A stretch of DNA of 64,000 bases from Arthrobacter sp. YD4 (GTDB lineage: Bacteria; Actinomycetota; Actinomycetes; Actinomycetales; Micrococcaceae): NCBI RefSeq assembly GCF_030410515.1, contig NZ_JAUHHD010000004.1:186001-250000 (forward strand), written 5' to 3'. Position numbers and translations under genes: made by a program. Shown one piece after another: positions 7,563-15,606 of the stretch (positions are counted from its first letter, which is position 1; each line of letters opens with the position of its first letter). The notes below the pieces were generated by a model, which worked only from the letters and a program-made list of their open reading frames with translations, was not told the DNA's origin and made no database searches.

Positions 7563-8693
7563 CTACGACGGTTCGTGGTTCTGGCCCTCGCGGGCCAGGG
7601 CGGTCAGGCGCGAGACCGCCCGGAAGTACTTCTTCATGTAGCCGCCGGTCATCATCTCTTCGGTGAAGAGCCGGTCGAAGGGCACACCGCTGGCCAGGAT
7701 CGGGACGTCCTTGTCGTACAGCCGGTCGGCGAGCACCACGAAGCGCAGCGCCACGGCCTGCTCGGTGATGGTCTCCACATTGCGCCACACCACGGCGTCG
7801 ATCCCGTCGATCAGCTGCCGGTAGCGACTGGGGTGCACGCCGGCCAGGTGGTTGATCAGGGTACTGAATTCGTCCTTGGCCACGGTCTTGCCGTCGAATT
7901 CCCGCTGCATGTGGTGGGTGAGTTCGTCGTTGCGCAGCGGCGACGGAGCCTTCGGCAGGCCGCGGTGGCGGAAGTCCTCGCCGTCGATCCGGACGACGTC
8001 GAACTGGTCCGCCAGCACCTGGATCTCGCGCTGAAAGTCGACGGCGGCAAAGCGGCCGTCGCCCAGGGAACCGGGCAGGGTGTTGGAGGTCGCGGCGAGC
8101 TTGACGCCGGCGTCGGCGAGCTCGCGCATCAGCCGGGACATCAGCACGGTGTCCCCCGGATCGTCGAGTTCAAACTCGTCGATGCAGACCAGCTTGTAGC
8201 TGCTCAGGGCCTCCACGGTCTTCCGGAAGGACAGCGCGCCGACCAAGTTGGTGTACTCCACGAAGGTGCCGAACGCTTTGGGCCCGGGCGCCGCGTGCCA
8301 GAGAGAGGCCAGCAGGTGGGTCTTGCCGACGCCGAACCCGCCGTCGAGGTAAATGCCCGCGCGGGACGATTCCTTCTTGCCGAAGAGCCGCTTGAACAGG
8401 CCATCGCCGCTTCCGGCACCGACGCCGGCTGCGAATGTTTCCAGCGCCCGGACGGCGTGAGCCTGGCTGGGCTGGGCCGGATCGGGGCGGTAGCTGGCGA
8501 AAGAGACCTCACCAAAGCGCGGCGACGGATAAAAACCCTTGAGGAGTTCATCCACGGAAACCGCCGGGGTTCTGGCGGCGAGCTGTTCGATCTGTACCAA
8601 GGTGGTCCGTTCTGCTGGTCTCGTGTCCCCAGAAAGACTACCGGCAAAGCCGCAGTGGCTACCGGCGGCGTCCGCGGCCGTGACGAAGACCAT
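7563..8693 (-). CDS. zapE: Cell division protein ZapE (AFG1-like ATPase)
   Basis: 376 aa, an AFG1/ZapE P-loop ATPase. Walker A is GGFGVGKTH (about residues 118-126) and Walker B is LVCIDEFEL (about 168-176). LAATSNTLP acts as sensor 1, and the late FDRLFTEEMMTGGYMKKY block is typical of the family. In E. coli ZapE associates with the Z-ring under stress. The conserved domain begins near residue 33, so a TTG at 8600 is an alternative start giving 345 aa. I keep the ATG at 8693 because a G-rich tract sits just upstream of it. Convergent with the antitoxin-like gene and divergent from the sulfurtransferase. Confidence 0.88.
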   Translation of the reverse strand: MVFVTAADAAGSHCGFAGSLSGDTRPAERTTLVQIEQLAARTPAVSVDELLKGFYPSPRFGEVSFASYRPDPAQPSQAHAVRALETFAAGVGAGSGDGLFKRLFGKKESSRAGIYLDGGFGVGKTHLLASLWHAAPGPKAFGTFVEYTNLVGALSFRKTVEALSSYKLVCIDEFELDDPGDTVLMSRLMRELADAGVKLAATSNTLPGSLGDGRFAAVDFQREIQVLADQFDVVRIDGEDFRHRGLPKAPSPLRNDELTHHMQREFDGKTVAKDEFSTLINHLAGVHPSRYRQLIDGIDAVVWRNVETITEQAVALRFVVLADRLYDKDVPILASGVPFDRLFTEEMMTGGYMKKYFRAVSRLTALAREGQNHEPS

Positions 8694-8813
8694 ATTTCCC
8701 CCCGAGAACCCCGAAGGAACAATCCCGCGCGCCCGTGGTTAGTGTTGTCATAGGCCCGGGGCCGCGACACGCGTCCGCCGGGCACCCCCGACTTCCAGTG
8801 AAAGGCGCTCTTG

Positions 8814-9731
8814 ATGCCCTACCCCGTTGAGCAGAACAAGAAATTTGCCGGCTACGCCCACCCCGAGCGGCTGGTCTCCACCGACTGGCTCGCCGCCGCG
8901 CTGGAGGACGGAGCCGTCGGGAACGGTCAGCTGGTGGTGGTCGAATCCGACGAGGACGTGCTGCTCTACGAGACCGGCCACATCCCGGGCGCCGTCAAGA
9001 TCGACTGGCACACGGACCTGAACGATGAGGTCACCCGCGACTACGTCGACGGGGAAGCGTTCGCCGCCCTGGCCTCCGCCAAGGGCATGTCCCGCGACAG
9101 CACCGTGGTCATCTACGGCGACAAGTCCAACTGGTGGGCCGCCTACGCGCTCTGGGTCTTCACCCTGTTCGGCCACGAGGACGTCCGGCTGCTCGACGGC
9201 GGCCGCGACAAGTGGATCGCCGAGGGCCGGCCGCTCACCACGGACAAGACCGCCGTCGAACCGGCCGAGTACCCCGTGGTCGAGCGCAACGACACCCCGA
9301 TCCGCGCCTTCAAGGACGACGTGCTGGCCCACCTGGGCAAGCCGCTGATCGACGTCCGCTCCCCCGAGGAATACACCGGCCAGCGCACCCACATGCCGGC
9401 CTACCCCGAAGAGGGCGCCCTCCGCGGCGGCCACATCCCCACCGCCGCCTCCATCCCCTGGGCCCGCGCGGCCGCTGAGGACGGCACCTACCGCGACCGC
9501 TCCGAGCTTGAGGCGCTGTACCTGGGCGAGGCCGGGCTGACCCCTGGCGACGACGTCGTGGCCTACTGCCGGATCGGCGAGCGTTCCAGCCACACCTGGT
9601 TTGCCCTGAAGTACCTGCTGGGCTTCGAGAACGTCCGCAACTATGACGGCTCCTGGACCGAGTGGGGCAACGCCGTCCGCGTCCCGATCGCCAGGGGCGC
9701 CGAGCGCGGCACCGTCCCCGCGGGAAAGTAA
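8814..9731 (+). CDS. Thiosulfate/3-mercaptopyruvate sulfurtransferase (tandem rhodanese)
   Basis: 305 aa with two rhodanese domains, about residues 18-145 and 165-290. The C-terminal domain has the catalytic Cys in CRIGERS (C252-S258), the six-residue loop of thiosulfate-type enzymes. The N-terminal domain has Asp at the equivalent site (YGDKSNWW) and is inactive, as usual. ATG 8814 follows GAAAGGCG; an in-frame TTG at 8811 is less likely. It lies just upstream of sufE and ybaK, suggesting a small sulfur and cysteine-related cluster. Confidence 0.92.
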   Translation: MPYPVEQNKKFAGYAHPERLVSTDWLAAALEDGAVGNGQLVVVESDEDVLLYETGHIPGAVKIDWHTDLNDEVTRDYVDGEAFAALASAKGMSRDSTVVIYGDKSNWWAAYALWVFTLFGHEDVRLLDGGRDKWIAEGRPLTTDKTAVEPAEYPVVERNDTPIRAFKDDVLAHLGKPLIDVRSPEEYTGQRTHMPAYPEEGALRGGHIPTAASIPWARAAAEDGTYRDRSELEALYLGEAGLTPGDDVVAYCRIGERSSHTWFALKYLLGFENVRNYDGSWTEWGNAVRVPIARGAERGTVPAGK

Positions 9732-9734
9732 GCT
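9729..9734 (+). promoter_or_regulatory. Leaderless-type -10 box of sufE
   Basis: TAAGCT ends exactly 6 nt before GTG 9741, which places the start codon at the expected +1. It overlaps the sulfurtransferase stop codon. Confidence 0.45.
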
Positions 9735-9740
9735 GGAATC

Positions 9741-10202
9741 GTGACTTCCACTGCCCTGCCCACCGCCCTGGCGGAGATCGTTGACGACTTCCAGGCACTC
9801 GAGGAATCCGAGCGCCTGCAGCTGCTGCTGGAGTTCTCCCGCGAACTGCCCGACCCGCCGGCCCGGCTCTTGGACCACCCGGAGCTGCTGGAGCAGGTGG
9901 TCGAGTGCCAGTCGCCGCTGTTCCTTACGATCGAAACCGAGCCCGCCGCGGATCAGTCGGGGGCCCAGAGCGTCCGGCTGTTCTTCAAGGCCCCGCCGGA
10001 GGCTCCGACCACCCGCGGGTTTGCCGGTGTCCTGCACGAGGGACTCGACGGGCTGAGCCCCGCGGAGATCCTGGCGGTGCCGGACGACATGCCCGAACTG
10101 CTGGGCCTGACCCGCGCCATCACCCCGCTGCGGATGCGCGGCATGACCGCGATGCTCGGGCGGATCAAGCGCAAGGTCGCCGAACTGCCGCAGCAGGGCT
10201 AA
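9741..10202 (+). CDS. sufE: SufE-like sulfur acceptor protein
   Basis: 153 aa of the SufE/CsdE family, which accepts persulfide sulfur from a cysteine desulfurase and passes it on for Fe-S assembly. The acceptor Cys is C56 in VECQSPLFL, and RGMTAMLGRIKRKV at the end is typical. GTG start 10 nt after the rhodanese stop. No Suf desulfurase or scaffold gene is in the window, so here SufE is paired with a rhodanese. The spacing allows co-transcription, but a -10-like box directly before the GTG suggests its own leaderless transcript too. Confidence 0.92.
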   Translation: MTSTALPTALAEIVDDFQALEESERLQLLLEFSRELPDPPARLLDHPELLEQVVECQSPLFLTIETEPAADQSGAQSVRLFFKAPPEAPTTRGFAGVLHEGLDGLSPAEILAVPDDMPELLGLTRAITPLRMRGMTAMLGRIKRKVAELPQQG

Positions 10203-10210
10203 ACGGCACC

Positions 10211-10705
10211 ATGGCACGCAAGACTGCCTCCCAGGGAACCCCGGCCACCGCGGCACTCGCGGCGGCCGGGGTATCCTTCACCGCGCACCCCTACACCCAC
10301 GATCCGGCGGCGGCCAGCTATGGCATGGAGGCCGCCGAGGTGCTGGGCATCGACCCGGCCCGGGTGTTCAAGACCCTGATGGTCGACGTCGACGGCCGGC
10401 TCGCCGTCGGCGTGGTGCCGGTGAGCGGCAACCTGGACCTCAAGGCCATCGCGGCGGCCCTCGGCGGGAAGAAGGCAGCCATGGCGGATCCGGCGACGGC
10501 GGAGCGCCGCACCGGCTACGTCCTCGGCGGGATCTCCCCGCTGGGCCAGCGGCAGGCCTCCCCCACCGTGCTGGACGAGAGCGCCCTGGCCCTCGAGACC
10601 ATCCTGGTTTCCGGCGGACGGCGCGGACTGGACCTGGAGCTCAGCCCACAGGACCTGATCCGGCTCACCGGCGCCCGCACGGCCCGGATCGGCACCGGCC
10701 GCTGA
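10211..10705 (+). CDS. ybaK: YbaK/EbsC-type Cys-tRNA(Pro) deacylase
   Basis: 164 aa of the YbaK/ProX editing-domain family, which hydrolyses mischarged Cys-tRNA(Pro). Diagnostic segments are RVFKTLMVDVDG, KKAAMADPATAERRTGYV and GGISPLGQ. The ATG lies 8 nt after the sufE stop, so it is probably in the same transcript. The cytoplasmic editing role fits the sulfur/cysteine context, though that association is inference. Confidence 0.92.
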   Translation: MARKTASQGTPATAALAAAGVSFTAHPYTHDPAAASYGMEAAEVLGIDPARVFKTLMVDVDGRLAVGVVPVSGNLDLKAIAAALGGKKAAMADPATAERRTGYVLGGISPLGQRQASPTVLDESALALETILVSGGRRGLDLELSPQDLIRLTGARTARIGTGR

Positions 10706-10721
10706 CGGCCGGGCGTTCCGC

Positions 10722-12242
10722 CTAGTCCACCGGGGTGGCCCGCGGAGCCAACCGCTGTCCGAGCCACGCCGTCACCAGGGCTTCCCAGCGCTCCGGGTCC
10801 ACGTTCCATTCCTTGGTGTGCCGCGCGGTGGTGAACGATTCGAACGTGACCATCTCCGGGTTCTTCTCCGCCAGCACCGCAGAGGGGCCGTAGGGAACAT
10901 ACTCGTCGTCCACCGAGTGGATGATGAGCGTGGGCGTCCGCAACTCCACGGCGCGGGACACCCAGTCCATCGCTTTGAGGTCCACCGGCGCGGCCAGCCC
11001 GGTAAGGCGCCGGCCCAGCGGGTGGCTCATCATCAACTGCCCGTAGCGTCCGATGCCCGAGGGGATCCGGTTCAGCTGGGCGTGGTGGGCCAGCACGTCC
11101 ACCCAGTTGATCACCGGAGCGTCCAGCACCATGGCGCGGATCAGGTGGTGGTAGCGGGAGAGGTCGGCGGTCTGCAGGCTGATGGCGCCGCCCATGGACC
11201 AGCCAAAGAGCACCACCTCCCGGGCGCCGTGCTCCAAGGCGTAGCCGATGGCCGCCTCGACGTCGCGCCACTCGGTCCAGCCCAGCCCGTAGCGGCCGTC
11301 CGGGGCGGAGGGCGCCTGGCCATCGTTGCGGTAGGTGATCAGCAGGCTGGTCAGGCCCAGGTCGCGGGCCACGCGGACGGCCCGCAGGCCCTCCTGCCGT
11401 GAGGCGCCGCGGCCGTGGACCATGATCGCCCACACGTCCGACGACGGCGCCGATTCCCTTGACGGCGCCTCGGCACCGGGAGTGGCGGGGGCTTCGCCTG
11501 CGGCGGGTGCGAAGGATGCGTCGGGAGCGTCTCCGGCAGCAGAGGATGCGACGGGAGCGCCGGACGGGGCATCGACGGCCGGGGCGGGGCGGACCAGCCA
11601 TGCCGGCGCCGTGCCGCCGTCGACCTCGATCTCGACGTCCTCCGTCGGCAGGCCCAGCGCCGCGGGATCCGGATGCACGGCGCCACTCCAATAGGCCCGC
11701 CGGACCTGGCTGAGGTCGCCGCCGTAGACGGCCTCCACCTCGCGCAGCACGGTCTGTTCCGCCTGCGAGTAGGAGACGATCCGGCCGATCCGGGCGTGCC
11801 CGCGGCCGCCGTCGAAGAACAGTCCGTAGACGCCGTCCACCACGGCGTCCGGGGTGGCCTTGAGGATCACCTGCGGCTTCCCGCCGGCGTCCCGGATCAC
11901 GGCCAGGACCTCCTGGTCCTCCTCCCGGACCCGGACGGGGGTGACCACGCGGCGGGCGAAATACAGCGCCAGCGCCGACGAGCCGGCGGCCAGCAGTCCG
12001 GCAGCGGCTCCGCCGCCGGCAATCCCGGCCGCCGCCCACTTCGCGTTGCGGGTCAGGGACGCGGCCGGCGCGGGGGCAGCCGCCACCGGGACGGGCAGGA
12101 CGCGGAGGCTGGTGCCGAGTCGGAATGCTCCGCCGGAGAAACGCTGCATGGCGCGCGACGCCGGAGGCGGACTCTGCCAGGCGAGGGCGGCTGACATCGG
12201 TACCGGCACCGGACGCCGGGAGGGACGCGGAAGGGAGACCAT
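10722..12242 (-). CDS. Membrane-anchored alpha/beta hydrolase
   Basis: 506 aa. The N-terminus (1-60) is Pro/Ala/Arg rich. One membrane segment follows at about 66-95 (AAGIAGGGAAAGLLAAGSS), then a conserved domain and an Ala/Pro/Ser-rich linker at about 225-265. The C-terminal alpha/beta hydrolase domain has a nucleophile elbow GWSMGG (Ser about 347), an acid in HSVDDEYVPYG and a final His in ARHTKEW, so the triad looks complete. Substrate unknown; the fold suggests an esterase or dipeptidyl-peptidase-like enzyme facing the cell exterior or membrane. The frame is open upstream to 12785, but that part shadows the plus-strand gene at 12330, so I start at ATG 12242. Confidence 0.85.
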   Translation of the reverse strand: MVSLPRPSRRPVPVPMSAALAWQSPPPASRAMQRFSGGAFRLGTSLRVLPVPVAAAPAPAASLTRNAKWAAAGIAGGGAAAGLLAAGSSALALYFARRVVTPVRVREEDQEVLAVIRDAGGKPQVILKATPDAVVDGVYGLFFDGGRGHARIGRIVSYSQAEQTVLREVEAVYGGDLSQVRRAYWSGAVHPDPAALGLPTEDVEIEVDGGTAPAWLVRPAPAVDAPSGAPVASSAAGDAPDASFAPAAGEAPATPGAEAPSRESAPSSDVWAIMVHGRGASRQEGLRAVRVARDLGLTSLLITYRNDGQAPSAPDGRYGLGWTEWRDVEAAIGYALEHGAREVVLFGWSMGGAISLQTADLSRYHHLIRAMVLDAPVINWVDVLAHHAQLNRIPSGIGRYGQLMMSHPLGRRLTGLAAPVDLKAMDWVSRAVELRTPTLIIHSVDDEYVPYGPSAVLAEKNPEMVTFESFTTARHTKEWNVDPERWEALVTAWLGQRLAPRATPVD

Positions 12243-12317
12243 GCCATCATTCTCACCCACCCGGCACGCCAGTCCGGCATCGGGCGCGGGACCCGCCCGG
12301 ATGCTTTCCGCGGGGAC

Positions 12318-12323
12318 TAGGCT
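12318..12323 (+). promoter_or_regulatory. Leaderless-type -10 box of the gene at 12330
   Basis: TAGGCT followed by 6 nt and then ATG 12330. No ribosome-binding site is present, consistent with leaderless translation. Confidence 0.5.
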
Positions 12324-12329
12324 TGGGGC

Positions 12330-12821
12330 ATGAGCGACCCGATTGTCATCCTGACAGAAGAGCCCCTGAACGCGGACGACCGCGTCAACATCGAGACCCT
12401 GGTCGCCGACGGCGACATGCCGCTGGTGGTCCTGGTCCCGGCCAACACCGAACGGCACCTGCTGGTGGACTTCCTGGAGAACCTCTCCATGCTGGAGTTC
12501 GCGAAGGCATTCCGCGAGCTCTCCGGCAAGCAGCCGGATCCGGAGCACGAGCGCACGGCCGCAGCGGAGACCCTTGCGGCCTCGCTGACCGCCCTGGGCG
12601 GGATCGGCGGCGGCGTGACCGGAGAGGTGGTCGAAGGCAAGCCGGTGGATGCGTTGGTTGCCAAGGCACGGGAACTCAACGCCGGCCAGGCCGTGGTTAT
12701 CACCCGCCCGCACGCGGTGGCAGACACTTTCCACACCGACTGGGCCAACGAGGCGCAGGACAAGCTGGGCCTGCCGGTGCTGCACCTGTACGCCGGCTCG
12801 GGATTTATCGGGGACTCCTAA
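12330..12821 (+). CDS. Conserved actinobacterial protein of unknown function
   Basis: 163 aa, soluble, no signal or membrane segment. It alternates hydrophobic strands and helices (DPIVILTEE, MPLVVLVPANTERHLLVDFLENL, GQAVVITRPHAVAD, GLPVLHLYAGSGF), which suggests a compact Rossmann- or universal-stress-like alpha/beta fold. A GGIGGGVTGEVVEG segment in the middle could be a nucleotide-binding loop. I do not recognise a characterised family. It lies just upstream of msrB and is probably co-transcribed with it. Confidence 0.82.
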   Translation: MSDPIVILTEEPLNADDRVNIETLVADGDMPLVVLVPANTERHLLVDFLENLSMLEFAKAFRELSGKQPDPEHERTAAAETLAASLTALGGIGGGVTGEVVEGKPVDALVAKARELNAGQAVVITRPHAVADTFHTDWANEAQDKLGLPVLHLYAGSGFIGDS

Positions 12822-12835
12822 GCGTTATGGATGCC

Positions 12836-13333
12836 ATGAGTATCTTTGGCAACAAACCCAAGAATTCACCCGTCCCCTCCCCCGTCGCCGACGCCGATCC
12901 CGACACGCAGAAGACTGACGGCACCGGCGTGCGGCCGGTGGTCAAGTCCGAGGATGAGTGGCGCCAGGAACTGAGCCCGGCCGAATACCAGGTGCTCCGT
13001 CAGGCCGGCACCGAACGGCCCTACACCGGCGAGTACTGGGACACCCACACCCAGGGCGTCTACAAGTGCCGCGCCTGCGGCACCGAGCTCTTCACCAGCG
13101 CCGAGAAGTTCGACTCGCACTGCGGCTGGCCCTCCTTCTGGGCACCGCTCGCGGAGGGCAACGTCCGCTACATCCGTGACCGTACCCTGGGCATGGAGCG
13201 TATCGAGGTCCGGTGCGCCGCCTGCGATTCGCACCTCGGCCACGTCTTCGAGGGCGAGGGCTACGGCACACCCACGGACCAGCGGTACTGCATCAACTCC
13301 GTGTCGCTGACCCTGGTGCCGGCGGAGGACTAG
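12836..13333 (+). CDS. msrB: Peptide-methionine (R)-S-oxide reductase MsrB
   Basis: 165 aa. It reduces methionine-R-sulfoxide in proteins using thioredoxin. Two zinc-binding CxxC pairs are present (CRAC and CAAC). HCGWPSFW is the substrate-binding block and the catalytic Cys lies in QRYCINS. A disordered stretch of about 35 residues precedes the domain. ATG 12836 (MSIFGNKP) is chosen; an in-frame ATG at 12827 is equally possible, as neither has a clear ribosome-binding site. The gene follows the unknown gene at 12330 by 14 bp and ends before a strong terminator. Confidence 0.94.
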   Translation: MSIFGNKPKNSPVPSPVADADPDTQKTDGTGVRPVVKSEDEWRQELSPAEYQVLRQAGTERPYTGEYWDTHTQGVYKCRACGTELFTSAEKFDSHCGWPSFWAPLAEGNVRYIRDRTLGMERIEVRCAACDSHLGHVFEGEGYGTPTDQRYCINSVSLTLVPAED

Positions 13334-13359
13334 CCAAGGGCGCGGACAGCTTGAGCTGG

Positions 13360-13396
13360 AAGACTGGGGCAGCCACGATTGCCCCAGTCTTTCTTA
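13360..13396 (+). terminator. Rho-independent terminator after msrB
   Basis: AAGACTGGGGCA (13360-13371) pairs perfectly with TGCCCCAGTCTT (13380-13391), followed by a T-rich TCTT tail. Confidence 0.88.
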
Positions 13397-13479
13397 TGCT
13401 CGCGCTAATTTTGCGTTAGGAATGCTGCTTGCTTGCTACGCTCGCCGTAGATTCCCGAGCAACCAGAAAGGCCGCCGAC

Positions 13480-14853
13480 GTGACCGCTACCGCCCTCACC
13501 GTTTCCGCCCCGATCACCGCCGAGTCCCCGGACTGGCAGCGCCTGAAGTCCGCCGCCACCGCCCTGCAGGCCCTGCAGATCAAGGACGGTTCGGTCCCCG
13601 AGGCGGCGGACCACGCCGCCGCCGCGGATCAGGTCGCGACCATCACGGACGCCGTCGCCGCACTGGCCCCGGCCTTCCCGCACGACGCCGCCTACCTGGA
13701 CCTGCTCGTCACGGACTTCCGCCGCTGGGCCGACGGCGGCTTCGGCGTCCCGGACTTCCTGGACTCGCTGCAGGCCTTCCAGCCGCAGCGGCACCGGGTC
13801 AACGGCCTCCAGCACCTGGTGGTCTTCCCGATGTACACCCAGAACGGCAGCACCAACCGGCTGGTAGAGGCCGTCCTGATCGAGGTCATCTGGCCGGAAT
13901 TCATCGACGGCCTCGAGGCGGGCGAGTACTCCAACAAGCTCTTCGTGCCGATCCGTTTCCTCGACTTCACCCCCGGCTACGACACCAACTCCGCGGTGCT
14001 CTTCCCGGAGACCGTCGCCGTCCGCGAGACCCCCACCTTCACCTGGGGCGCCATCTTCGCCGACCGTGAGGCCGCCCGCTTCCGCCGGGTGCTGCGCGCC
14101 GCCGCGGACATCACCTCCCTGGAGCTGCCGGCCGACGCCGCGGCCCTGCTCGAGGACCAGGAGCTGACCCAGGAAACCTTCGTGATGTGGGACCTGATCC
14201 ACGACCGCACCCACATGCGCGGCGACCTGCCCTTCGACCCGTTCATGATCAAGCAGCGCATGCCGTTCTTCCTGTACTCCTTGGAGGAACTCCGCTGCGA
14301 CCTGACCGCCTTCCGCGAGTCCGTGAAGATCGAAAAGGACGAGGACGCCGATCCGGAAGCCCGCCGGCACGCCAAGCTGGTGCAGTACGCGGTGATCTTT
14401 GACCGCATCTTCCGCTTCGCCATCACCGGCAGCCGGGTCCGCAACTACGACGGCCTGGGCGGCCAGCTGCTCTTCGCCTGGATGCACCAGCACCGTGTCC
14501 TGCACTGGACCGACAGCCGCCTGAGCATCGACTGGGACGAGGCCGCCGACGTCGTCGTCGAACTCGGCGCCCGGATCGAGGAACTCTACTGGCGCTCGAT
14601 CGACCGGCCCAAGACCGCCCACTGGCTGGCCGCGTATGAGCTCATCTCCTCGACCGTCACGCCCAACCCGGCCTCGGTCTGGGCCAAGGGCCCGGAGGCG
14701 CTCCCCCTCGACGGCCCGCCGCGCGGCCTGACCGACCAGGTCCTCGACGACGAGTTCCCGCTCTCGATGTTCTACGAGGCGCTGGAGAAGAAGATGCGCA
14801 CCGTCATCGAATCCACCGCGGGCATCACCGGCAGCTCCGCCACCGCCGCATGA
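13480..14853 (+). CDS. DUF6421 family protein
   Basis: 457 aa, predicted soluble, without signal or membrane segments. Conserved-looking blocks are VFPMYTQNGSTNRLVEAV, FTPGYDTNSAVLFPETV, FVMWDLIHDRTHMRGDLPF and LFAWMHQHRVLHWTDSRL. The HDRTHMRGD and MHQH segments are His/Asp rich and could bind metal, which is inference. GTG 13480 is preceded by AGAAAGG. Its stop overlaps the start of the SDR gene (ATGA), and a threonine aldolase follows, so the three appear to be one functional unit. I recall the same neighbourhood in other actinobacteria but no assigned reaction. Confidence 0.88.
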   Translation: MTATALTVSAPITAESPDWQRLKSAATALQALQIKDGSVPEAADHAAAADQVATITDAVAALAPAFPHDAAYLDLLVTDFRRWADGGFGVPDFLDSLQAFQPQRHRVNGLQHLVVFPMYTQNGSTNRLVEAVLIEVIWPEFIDGLEAGEYSNKLFVPIRFLDFTPGYDTNSAVLFPETVAVRETPTFTWGAIFADREAARFRRVLRAAADITSLELPADAAALLEDQELTQETFVMWDLIHDRTHMRGDLPFDPFMIKQRMPFFLYSLEELRCDLTAFRESVKIEKDEDADPEARRHAKLVQYAVIFDRIFRFAITGSRVRNYDGLGGQLLFAWMHQHRVLHWTDSRLSIDWDEAADVVVELGARIEELYWRSIDRPKTAHWLAAYELISSTVTPNPASVWAKGPEALPLDGPPRGLTDQVLDDEFPLSMFYEALEKKMRTVIESTAGITGSSATAA

Positions 14854-15581
14854 GCGCTGACGTGCTGAACGTCCTGGTCGCGGGCGGCAGCGGCGCCTCC
14901 GGCATCGCCGTCGCCCGCGCCCTCCGCGGCGCCGGGCACGCGGTCTTCACCGTCGGCTCCGACGCCGCCCGGATCGCGGCCGCCGCGGCCGCCGCCGGGG
15001 AGAGCGTGGTCCCGCTGACCTGCGACCTGGCCGACCCGGCCGCCGTCGCCGCCCTGCGCGCCGACCTCGCCGGGCGGGGCGTCCGGCTCGACGGCGTCAT
15101 CCACCTGGTGGGCGGCTGGCGCGGCGCGAAGGGCATCGCGGACCAGCCGGATGAGGACTGGGACTTCCTGGAACGGAACGCCGTGACCACGCTCCGCAAC
15201 GTCAGCCGCGCCTTCTACGACGACCTCACCGCCTCCGGCACCGGCCGGCTCGCCATGGTCTCCTCCACCACCGCGGCCGCCCCGACCGCCGGCGCAGCCA
15301 GCTACGCCGCGGCCAAGGCCGCCGCCGAAGCCTGGACCCTGGCCGTGGCCGACGGCTTCCGCCGCGAGCAGTCCGGCCACAAGGAACACCCGGTGGAACA
15401 ACACAGCGCCGCGGCGGTCTTCGTGGTCAAGGCGCTGGTTGACGACGCCATGCGCGCCGCGGCGCCGGAGCGGAAATTCCCGGGCTACACGAACGTCGCC
15501 GACCTGGCCGCCGCCGTCGTCCGGCTCTTCGACACCCCTGCCGGGGAACTCAACGGCCGGCGCCTGCCGCTTAGCCGCTGA
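14850..15581 (+). CDS. Short-chain dehydrogenase/reductase (SDR)
   Basis: 243 aa, classical SDR size. The N-terminal NAD(P)-binding glycine motif is VAGGSGASGIAVA (about residues 9-21). CDLADPAAV fits the adenine pocket and IHLVGGWRG replaces the usual NNAG. The catalytic Ser is in MVSSTTAA and the Tyr-x3-Lys in ASYAAAK. It is translationally coupled to the DUF6421 gene through ATGA and precedes a threonine aldolase. The reaction is unknown; a beta-hydroxy amino acid or derived ketone substrate would fit the context, but that is inference. Confidence 0.88.
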   Translation: MSADVLNVLVAGGSGASGIAVARALRGAGHAVFTVGSDAARIAAAAAAAGESVVPLTCDLADPAAVAALRADLAGRGVRLDGVIHLVGGWRGAKGIADQPDEDWDFLERNAVTTLRNVSRAFYDDLTASGTGRLAMVSSTTAAAPTAGAASYAAAKAAAEAWTLAVADGFRREQSGHKEHPVEQHSAAAVFVVKALVDDAMRAAAPERKFPGYTNVADLAAAVVRLFDTPAGELNGRRLPLSR

Positions 15582-15594
15582 ACCGGCACCTGCC

Positions 15595-15600
15595 TACACT
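15595..15600 (+). promoter_or_regulatory. Leaderless-type -10 box of the aldolase gene
   Basis: TACACT followed by GAAAGC and GTG 15607, a 6-nt spacing. It would allow aldolase transcription independent of the upstream operon. Confidence 0.45.
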
Positions 15601-15606
15601 GAAAGC

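Noticed and set aside
12125..12826. N-terminal extension of the msrB frame
   Set aside because: It reads through the gene at 12330 in another frame and has no family similarity.
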